Part shown: piece by piece, positions 1-7,600 of the stretch
Numbering within the stretch: position 1 is the stretch's first letter
Layout of the letters: the number at the start of each line of letters is the position of its first letter
Source of the DNA: an uncultured Ellagibacter sp.
Lineage (GTDB): Bacteria; Actinomycetota; Coriobacteriia; Coriobacteriales; Eggerthellaceae
DNA: 18,276 nucleotides
Direction: 5' to 3'
Assembly: GCA_934613165.1 (NCBI GenBank)
Contig: CAKTSW010000005.1
Span: forward strand, 1 to 18,276
The notes under the pieces: model-generated
The model's database searches: none
What the model was told of the DNA's origin: nothing
The model's input: the letters and a program-made list of their open reading frames with translations, nothing else
Position numbers and translations under genes: made by a program

Positions 1-228
1 ACGCTGCCCGCGATGATGTGCCGCACGCAGCTTTCGGTGGCGTGGAACGGAACGCTGTACGACTGCGACTTCAATCAAGCTGTCGCCATGCCGTGCAAAA
101 ACGGGCTGACCATCGCCGACATCGCGGCCAACCCCTCGCTCCCACAGAAGCGCGAGATCGCATTCGGCAACCACTGTTATTCCTGCTGCGCCGGCGCCGG
201 ATCGAGTTGAGGCGGCGCAACGGCGTAG
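1..228 (+). CDS. arsS: ArsS-type radical SAM protein, C-terminal part, probable selenoprotein (5' end outside window)
   Basis: Only the Cys-rich C-terminal domain is in the window; the reading frame is open from base 1, so the gene begins upstream. Visible residues match the C-terminal region (DUF3641) of ArsS, the radical SAM enzyme of arsenosugar biosynthesis: CRTQLSVAWNGTLYDCDFNQ, then HCYSCCAGAGSS. In the family this end continues as SS-Cys-Gly-Gly. Here the next codon is TGA (208-210), followed in frame by GGC GGC GCA ACG GCG TAG, that is GSS-(TGA)-GGATA and stop at 226-228. The family is, from memory, described as including selenoproteins with Sec at this cysteine. I therefore extend the gene through TGA to 228; read conventionally it ends at 210. 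The hairpin at 222-237 supports recoding. The family call is strong, the recoding probable. Confidence 0.8.
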
Positions 229-237
229 GTCTACGCC
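208..237 (+). promoter_or_regulatory. Candidate bacterial SECIS element with UGA selenocysteine codon
   Basis: The TGA at 208-210 is followed by a perfect hairpin, GGCGTA (222-227), loop GGTC (228-231), TACGCC (232-237). The loop begins 18 bases after the TGA, inside the spacing expected of bacterial SECIS elements read by SelB. The GGTC loop flanked by A and T gives AGGTCT, the same apical sequence I remember for E. coli fdhF. I see no bulged U in the stem, which fdhF has, so the fit is good but not complete. The selA, selB, selC and selD genes are not in this window. Confidence 0.65.
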
Positions 238-260
238 ATTCGGTTTATAGTGAGGAGCAA

Positions 261-290
261 AAGGAAAGCCCGGTCACCCGGGCTTTCCTT
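261..290. terminator. Rho-independent terminator, bidirectional
   Basis: A perfect 13-bp inverted repeat, AAGGAAAGCCCGG with loop TCAC and CCGGGCTTTCCTT. Arms are purine/pyrimidine biased so that a T-rich 3' side forms on either strand. It lies 32 bases after the arsS end and between convergent transcription units (arsS on +, toxin-antitoxin on -), so it can serve both, although the T tract after the + strand stem is short. Confidence 0.8.
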
Positions 291-427
291 ATAGATAGCG
301 GTCCTGCAGAAGCTGCGGGCGCATGCCCCAAACGACTAGAAGCAAGCTTGGCATTCGGCCATGTGAAATGACCTACGCGGCAACCCCGGGATAGGCTTCG
401 CCGCGTTTGGAAGGTAAGCTTTTTGCC

Positions 428-718
428 TTATCTGAAAATATCATCATGAGTGCCAGTCCGCTGAAAGACCGCGAGCCCATTTCCTTCCCGCCAGACAACG
501 AGCCAATCGCCGGAGTTGGCAACATGGCATTCCCGACTACCCGCCCAATCACCCTTAAGGTCATGCATGTTATGCCTGCGTCGTAATTCGTCAAGCGCCT
601 CAGGGGAATTTCGAAGCACCAAATTAACCAGAGTTTTCATGGGCTCAAGGTCGACATGCTTTTTCTTGAGGCGTTTGGCGTCGCGCTGAAACTGCGGGGT
701 AAACTCAGCCCTCAGCAT
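428..718 (-). CDS. yafQ: YafQ-family type II toxin (mRNA endonuclease)
   Basis: A 96-residue protein of the RelE/YafQ fold, the usual length for this family. YafQ toxins cleave mRNA on the ribosome. The catalytic set described for E. coli YafQ can be matched: His52 in HDLKGDW, His65 in ECHV, Asp71 in DWLVVW, and His91 with Phe95 in the C-terminal RTGTHDDIF motif. The N-terminal half is rich in Lys and Arg (KRLKKKH), as expected for RNA binding. The ATG begins three bases after the antitoxin TAG (TAG-CCG-ATG), with a GGGGG ribosome site inside the antitoxin end, so translation is probably coupled. All key residues are present, so the toxin looks intact. The symbol is given at family level. Confidence 0.9.
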   Translation of the reverse strand: MLRAEFTPQFQRDAKRLKKKHVDLEPMKTLVNLVLRNSPEALDELRRRHNMHDLKGDWAGSRECHVANSGDWLVVWREGNGLAVFQRTGTHDDIFR

Positions 719-721
719 CGG

Positions 722-991
722 CTACACCCCCATCGCCTCGAACATTTCATCTGCCGTAGCGTAACCAGGTCGTCTTTCGGAGATTATCGTCTCGGCGTCA
801 CGGATGGACTCCGACGACTCTTTGTTAGGCTTGGGATATTCAAGATTCAGGGGAATTCTTTGCTCGCGCTCGATCTGCTTGTAAAAGGCGCGAGTAATAG
901 AGGAAATGTCAAAGCCGAAATCCTCAGCGATGGCGCTCACTGCACGCTTAGTCGACTCATCCACCCTGACGGTTACCGATGTTGCGCTCAT
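722..991 (-). CDS. dinJ: RelB/DinJ-family antitoxin
   Basis: An antitoxin of about 89 residues. The N-terminal part (SVTVRVDESTKRAVSAIAED, then FDISSITRAFYKQI) reads as a ribbon-helix-helix DNA-binding domain, and the end ADEMFEAMGV resembles the DinJ C-terminus (ADDLFDKLGI as I recall it), which wraps the toxin. Start choice: AGGAGG sits just ahead of tandem ATGs at 994 and 991. The second has 5-base spacing and is preferred. A longer frame from a TTG at 1018 is unlikely because that codon overlaps the -10 box and would lie upstream of the transcript start. It is first in a two-gene operon with the toxin and probably represses its own promoter. Confidence 0.88.
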   Translation of the reverse strand: MSATSVTVRVDESTKRAVSAIAEDFGFDISSITRAFYKQIEREQRIPLNLEYPKPNKESSESIRDAETIISERRPGYATADEMFEAMGV

Positions 992-1009
992 CATTTCCTC
1001 CTTTTCTTT

Positions 1010-1057
1010 GTAAGACAATTGTACTATTTCGTCTTACGGAAGCAAATAATTGCTTCC
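1010..1057 (-). promoter_or_regulatory. Toxin-antitoxin promoter with two operator palindromes
   Basis: On the minus strand there is a -35 TTGCTT (1045-1040), a 16-base spacer and a -10 TACAAT (1023-1018), predicting a transcript start near 1011, about 20 bases before the antitoxin ATG. Two inverted repeats overlap it. One is GGAAGCAA-4-TTGCTTCC (1038-1057), which covers the -35. The other is GTAAGAC-14-GTCTTAC (1010-1016 with 1031-1037), which brackets the -10. This layout suits autoregulation by a ribbon-helix-helix antitoxin and by the toxin-antitoxin complex. Repression itself is inferred. Confidence 0.7.
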
Positions 1058-1070
1058 GCTCATCTGCCAA

Positions 1071-1100
1071 AAAACCCGGACGTTTCAGCGTCCGGGTTTT
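1071..1100. terminator. Rho-independent terminator, bidirectional
   Basis: A 12-bp perfect stem, AAAACCCGGACG, loop TTTCAG, CGTCCGGGTTTT. On the minus strand the stem is followed by a run of six T, two bases beyond the TAA of the small membrane protein gene, so it ends the 13-kb unit. It also insulates the toxin-antitoxin promoter immediately downstream. Confidence 0.85.
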
Positions 1101-1102
1101 TA

Positions 1103-1615
1103 TTATGCCTTGAGGGCTTCTGAGAGTTCTTGTTGAGAGGTGAAGGGCGTTTCGACGTTGCCGTTTTGGTGGTCGATCTTCGTGACCTTGCCTTTCCAGA
1201 CAGGCTCGCTAGTGTCGAATCTCGCGGGTTCATACTCCTCGGTTTCGACCACAAAGCGATAGTCGAAATCTTCCTGCTTCGGCATGTCTTTCAAGTCGAA
1301 ACCGTACCTCATCTCTTTCAGAATGCGTTCCATCGCCTCGGTGTTGCTTGCACCCGCAGCCACGGGCACCACGCCGCTTTCCTTATTGAAAAGCGAAGCA
1401 GGCGCCACATAGATGGTTCGCAACCGGTAATCGCGTTTCTTCTCAAGGCGATTCACCACCACGACAATAGCAATGACGAGTGCGAACCAGATGATTGAAA
1501 TCACCAGGTCGAGCGGCTCGTCAACCCTGTTGAAGCCAAGGTAATACCACAACCATAAAAGGAATGCATCGATCAACACGGCGATTGCAAGGCCGATCCA
1601 GTTGCTCTTCTTCAT
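1103..1615 (-). CDS. Small two-helix membrane protein, translationally coupled to the giant surface protein
   Basis: I do not recognise a named family. The 170-residue protein starts MKKSNWIG and has two strongly hydrophobic segments, at about residues 6-28 and 36-57. Then come a basic stretch (RLEKKRDYRLR) and a soluble domain of about 110 residues that should face the cytoplasm. It contains FDLKDMPKQEDFDYRFVVET and a C-terminal WKGKVTKIDHQNG. The ATG overlaps the stop of the giant gene (TAATG), with GGGAG 9 bases upstream inside that gene, so it is very probably translated by coupling. A longer frame running up to 1765 lies wholly within the giant gene and is not used. It ends just before a terminator, so it is the last gene of the unit. 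A role as accessory or assembly partner of the surface protein is inferred from position only. Confidence 0.8.
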   Translation of the reverse strand: MKKSNWIGLAIAVLIDAFLLWLWYYLGFNRVDEPLDLVISIIWFALVIAIVVVVNRLEKKRDYRLRTIYVAPASLFNKESGVVPVAAGASNTEAMERILKEMRYGFDLKDMPKQEDFDYRFVVETEEYEPARFDTSEPVWKGKVTKIDHQNGNVETPFTSQQELSEALKA

Positions 1616-4600
1616 TATTCGTCGCTCCCTTCCTTGGCTCCGGAAAGAACGGCATTCATTTCCTTTTCGAGCTTCTGAGTCATGCGGCGCCGGCGAACCG
1701 AAACCACCGTGCCGTACACGAGCGTGGCGATCGTGCCGAGCAGCAAATACCAGTGCACCCAGCAACGGTTGGGCGTTGACTTCTCAACACCCAACGGGTT
1801 CTCAGCATCATAGATGCGCTCTTCCTGCTGAACACCCTCATCCGCATCCGTGTCGCCCGTAGCAGCCTCATAGACGTTTTCAAGCGTTTCGGCAATCGTA
1901 TTGACCACCGTGTTCGCCGGGGTTGCGGGTGCCGCGGGGGTTTCCGATGCGCCGGGCTCGCTTGGGTTATCCGGCGTGCTCGGGTTATCCGGGCTTGTCG
2001 GAGTGCTCGGGTTATCCGGGTTCGACGGACTATCCGGCGTGCTGGGATTGTCCGGCGTTACCGGAGTGTCCGGATCGGGCGTCGGCGACGGGTTGTCCGG
2101 ATTGTCCGGGTCCGGAGTCGGCGGATTCGGGTTATCCGGATCCGGAGTCGGCGTGGGCGGCACGTACTGGTACACCGTCAGCTTGCCGAGCGTTTCTTCC
2201 GTCACCAGGTAGTTGCCGTGGTTCCAGGAATCGCCGCTCAGTTCGTAGGTGTTGCCGGACTGGCCGATTTCGGTCTGCGAGCCTGTCGTCTTGCCGATAA
2301 GCTGGTCGCCCTCGACAATGCCTTCCACCTTCAGCTCGTTGTTGGTAAGCGGCGTGCCGTCGTAGTACTTGCTGGCGGAACCCGTCGTTATCTTCAACGG
2401 CGCCGGGGTGACCTGAATCGTATCGTCAACATACTGGATGTTCAGTCGGGCGGTTACGTTTTCGCCTGCCACGTTGCGGATGACAAGATCGTCAGCCGTA
2501 ACCGTCTGCATACCGTCATCCACATTAGTAGCGGTCGTCGTCGAAGCAGCATGGTCGAGCGTGTAGCCTTCGGGCAACTCGCTCACCTCCACATTCGTAG
2601 CGCCATGGGGCGCGCCATCGTAGGTGAACATGCCGCCGGTCGTCGTCACCACGATAGCGTCGGCGTTTTCGGTAACCGTCAGCGTACCGACCGTTTCTTC
2701 CACAGTGTAGTTACGTTCCTGGGCAGTGCCGTCCCATTCGAGCGTATAGCTGTTCAACGTGTTGCCGACTTCGGTCTGCGTGCCCGTCGTCGTGAACGTC
2801 GCCGTTTCAGCAACGCCGCCGACCTCGACGAAGCCCGCGATGGTGCCTTCCGCCGTAAGCGGCGTGCCGTCGTAGACCTTGGACTTCGTAGGCGTCACGA
2901 CCGTGAGTGTCGCGGGCGTGATTTCGTATTCGCGCGTCACCGTACCCGTGTAGTTGCCCTTAGCTGCGATGGTCACCGTAATCGTTCCAGTGACATTAGT
3001 GAAGTCATCGGTACTGTAGGTAACGTCGTAGTCGACGCCTTCGACGAGCGCATTGCCGTTCTTGTCGGTAACGGTCGGCGACCATTTATGAGCCGTGCCG
3101 TCATAGACGATGTTCTGCGGGTAGTCAATCAGCAGGCCCGTGTACTGGTCTTTGTTCGGGTCGTCGGGGTTGATGGACTGAGCGCTCACGATAAGCGTGC
3201 CGAGCGTTTCACTAATCACGTAGTTCGACTGCTTGGCGTTATCGTCCCAATCAATCCTATAACCGTTCTCGGACTCCCCGACGGCAGTTTGGGTTCCTGT
3301 CGTCACAAACGTCGCCGTTTCGCCCGGAACGAACCCGCTGATCTTGCCTTCGGCCGTAAGCGGTGAGCCGTCGTAGACCTTGGTCGCACTCGGCGTCGTA
3401 ACCACAAGCTCCTTCGGCGCAATCTTGATGAAGCCGTCGACGTACGAAACCTTCAGGTCCTTGGTGACGTCCTCACGATTCGTGTTGTAGATGACGAGGT
3501 TGTCGGCAGTTGCCGCAAGGCCCTTGTCGCCTTCCTTGAACGCATTCGCATCGGTCGCCTCGGCATTCGAGGACGCCTGCGCCGTATAGCCCGCCGGCAA
3601 GCCGGTCACCTCGACGGTCGCGCCGTGCGGCATACCGTCGTACGTGCCGTCCCAACCCGTGGTGGTTACAGTGACTTCGTTGGCGTATTCGGTTACCGTC
3701 AGCTTACCGAGCGATTCCGTAATGCTGTAGTTCGACTGCTTGGCCGTGCCATTCCAATCGATGCGGTACCAGTTGGTGCTGCTGCCCACCGTGGTCTGCG
3801 TGCCCGTCGTCGTGAATGTCGCCGTTTCGGCAACGCCGTCGACCTCGACGAAGCCCTCGATGGCGCCTTTCGCCGTAAGCGCTTCGCCGTCGTACGGCTT
3901 GCTGTCGTTTGGCGTAGTCACCGTCAACGGCGCCTTGGTGATGAAGTAGCTCACTTCGAAGCTGCCTGCATAGTTACCCTTGCCGGCAACCGTTACCGTA
4001 ACCTTGCCAACGTTCTTGGTATCGCCAGCGTAAGAAAGCTCGTAGTCGGTGCCTTCGACAAGCGTCCTGCCGTTGCTTGTTACCTCGGGCTTCTGCTCCT
4101 GGTTAAGACCGTTATAGACGACATCCGAAAGCTCACCAACCTCGATGCCAGCGGCAGTGACGACCAGGTCGCCCTCGCTCTTCGTGATTTCGTAATTCTT
4201 CGCAACGGTATCATTCTTCCAAGTGATGGAGATGGTGTTCTTCGTCGAGCCCGGATCAGTGATCGACCCCGTAGCCTCGAGCTTCGTCACGTCGCCCTTT
4301 ACGAAGTTGCAATAGCCAAGAACAAATGCGCTGTTGTACGTAAGCGGAGTACCGTCGTAAGCCTTCGACTTCGAATCGCTCGCTACAGCAACCGGACGCT
4401 TGTTGATCTTGTAGGTCTTGGGCACTTCGTCGGTGTAATTCCCGACGCCCTTGATGGTCACCTTGATTTCATCGGTTGCGTTCACGAAATCGTCCGTGCT
4501 GTAGGACACCGTGTAGTCGACGCCCTCGCTGAGGACGAAGCCGTTCGCGTCGCGCACATCGGGAGTCCATTTATGCGTGGCACCGTCATACATGGCATCA

Positions 4601-7600
4601 TTGGGATCGCTAATCGAGATGCCCTGGTTCACGAAAGAACGCGCGGTCACGGTAAGCGTGCCCATGTTGCCCTCTGTCACCGTGTAGTTGTTCGCCGTAC
4701 CCGTGCCGTTCCAATTAATGGTGTATGCATTGTTCAATGTGCTGCCGACAGCGGTCTGCGAGGCAGTCGTAACGACCTCGGCCGTCTCACCATTGACGAG
4801 CGTAATATGACCCGGCGCCGTAAGAGGCTTGCCGTCGTAGACCTTACTGTCGCTATCGGTGGTCACGACTGCGGTTGCAGGAATAATTTCGTACGTGCGA
4901 GTAGTCTTGCCCGAGTAGTTGCCCGCACCCTCGATGGTCACGGTAATCGTGCCAGTCACGTTGGTGAAGTCGGTCTTATCGTAAGACACGGTGTAGTCAG
5001 TGCCTTCAACAAGAACGGTATTGCCATCGGTGACCGTCGGCGACCACTTGTGCTCCTGGCCGTCATAGGTAATCGTACTCGGACTATTCACAGTAAGCTC
5101 GGTCGCAGACTTGGCCTTAACCGTCAGCTTGCCTTCGGTCGTCGAGATGTCGAAGTTGTTAGCCGTAAAGCCATTCTTCCAGCTATAGGCAATCGAGTTC
5201 GTGGCTTCGTCGCCGGCGTTCTTCACCTTGCCCGTAGCCGTAAGCCCCTCAACCTGACTCTTGAAGAGTTCAGCCGCGTCGCCCGTCACCGCAACGTTCG
5301 GCAAGCTCTGGTCTTGACCGTTGTAGGTGAATTCCTTGCCCTCGGACGCCAGCGACACCGGAGCCTTCGTGATTTCGTAAGTCACCGTCGTAGTGCCACT
5401 ATAGTTGCCCTTACCCGTAACGGTAACGGTAACGGTGCCGACATTCGTCGTATCATCGGAGTACGAAAGCGTGTAGTCCGTACCTTCGACGAGCGTCTTG
5501 TCGCCGTCTTTGACAACCGGTTTCTGCTGCTGAGACTTGCCGTTGTACACAACATCATCCGGCGCCTCAACCGTCATGGCACTTGCATTGACGCCCTTCG
5601 GGTTAATAGTGAGCGAGCCATCTTCGACAACAAACGATACATTAGTAAAGTTGTTGTTCTTGTTGGAGAAATCACTCGCCTTGAGGCCCATCGCATAGGT
5701 TCCGGCCTCGGTGCCCTTAGCCGTTGCGTCGCCGCTGAAGCTGAAATCATCCTTGGTATATAGTTCGTTCGAAACGCTCACAACATCGTAGCCGGCAACG
5801 CTCTGCTCCTGGCCGGTATATTCCACCGTGCTGGAGTTGCCCTTGATTGTTACGACAACCCCATTCTCATCGGCGATGACCGTGAGCTTGCCTTCGACTT
5901 TCTCGATTTGATAGTTCTCAGAGAGCGTACCTTCGTTTAGATCGTAGGTGAACGTATTGGCCGACTCGCCGACATTAGTCTGGGAGCCCGTTACCTTATA
6001 ACTTGCACCTTCACCTTCGACGAAGCCCTTGTATCCGCCCTCAATAACATCGGTGACCGTCGAATTGGTCAAAGGTTTACCGTCGTACGTCTTTGAATCA
6101 GACTCGGAAACGAGCTTCACGAAACGCTTGCCAATCGTAAGCCATTCGGCGTCATACGAATACTGGCCCTCAGCGTAGTTGCTGGAACGGGCACGCAACA
6201 GAACAATCTTAGAGTCGCTGTAGTTCTTCGCCTGAATGTCCTCGCGGTTCGTCGTCCACGTTTGGCCGTCGTCGCCGCTGTATTCGACAGTCAGACTATT
6301 GCCATACTCGTCCACTGCCGTAGCAAGCGGCGCCGGATGCGACTGACCATCGTAGTATTCCTGGTAGAAGCCAGTATTCCAGACCACTTTGCCTGCATTG
6401 AGCGTGCCCGCAGTTACTTTGAGCGTACCGTTGACTGTCTTGATAGTGTAGTTGTTCGCGTTGAACTTACCGCCCTCGACAGGGTCGTACTTCACAACGT
6501 TGTCGGCTTCTCCCACGTTGGTGATGGAGCCCTCGGCGCGTACGTTGGCAACCTCGCCTGCGACGAAGCGGTCGCCCCCAACAGTGACGTTGGAGTTCGT
6601 AAGCGGCGTACCGTCATACGCCTTCTTGTCGCTTGCCGCCGTCAACGTGACGCTGCGCTGGCCAATGACAAGTTGCCCGTCGGTCTTCACTTCGAACTTC
6701 ACATTCGTGAACGAAGCGTTCTTGTTGGCGAATTTGCTCGCGTCCAGGTTCATCTTATAGGTGCCCGCATCGCTACCCTTGGCAACCGCTTCGCCGGAGT
6801 ACTCAATGTCGTCCACGCTGTAGATATTCTTCAGCGCTTCAGGGATATCAAGGGTATAACCCGAAACGCTCTGCTCGGATCCGTTGTACTTGAGCGTGTC
6901 ACTCTTGCCACTGATGGTAATGGTGTATTGCGCCGTATTCGGCTCCACCGTAAGCGTGCCGTATTCGGTTGTGATGTTGTAGTTGTCAGCCTTGGTTTTG
7001 TCGTTAAGAGCGTAGGTGAACTTGTTGTTACCTTTATCGCCGCCAACTTCGATTTGACCAGTACCAGTGAAGTCGTAGGTCACGCCCTCGCCGTCGACAA
7101 AGCCATCGCCAGCAACGGTGACCTCTTCCTTAGTGAGCGGCGTTCCGTCGTACTGTTTTTTGTCATTCGCCGAGGTCAACGTAACGTTCCGCTTATCGAT
7201 AACCAGCGAACCGTTTTCGGTCGTCACCGCGAACTGCGAAGTGACATCATGGCCGTAGGCGTCCTTCACGACAGGCGCACCCGTGATGTTGTTGGTGTAC
7301 GTGCCCGCATCGGTTGCCGTCGGGTTCTCGGTTGTCAAGCCCTCAACCGTGTAGTTGTTGCCGTCGACCGTGAACTGAGTCGTCTCTACGCCTTCAACAG
7401 AATGCTGTTGGCCGTTATACGTTGTTTTAACCGAGTTTGCTTTAACCGTGATTTCGTACTTCGCATCACGATTGGTAACCGTCAGCGTGCCCTCGGTCTT
7501 ATCAATAGTGTAGTTTTCAGCCTTGGTGTTAGCATTCAGATCATAGGTGAAGGCGTTCGCGCTCGAACCGACGATCGTCTGCGAGCCGGTAAACTTGTAG

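Noticed and set aside
18..371. 117-codon + strand frame overlapping the arsS end
   Set aside because: It is an out-of-frame shadow of arsS running through the SECIS-like hairpin and the terminator.
992..1018. TTG start for the antitoxin at 1018
   Set aside because: It overlaps the -10 box, and AGGAGG precedes the ATGs at 994 and 991.
1616..1765. 50-codon N-terminal extension of the small membrane protein
   Set aside because: It lies wholly inside the giant gene in another frame, while the ATG at 1615 has a ribosome site, coupling overlap and a natural membrane-protein start.
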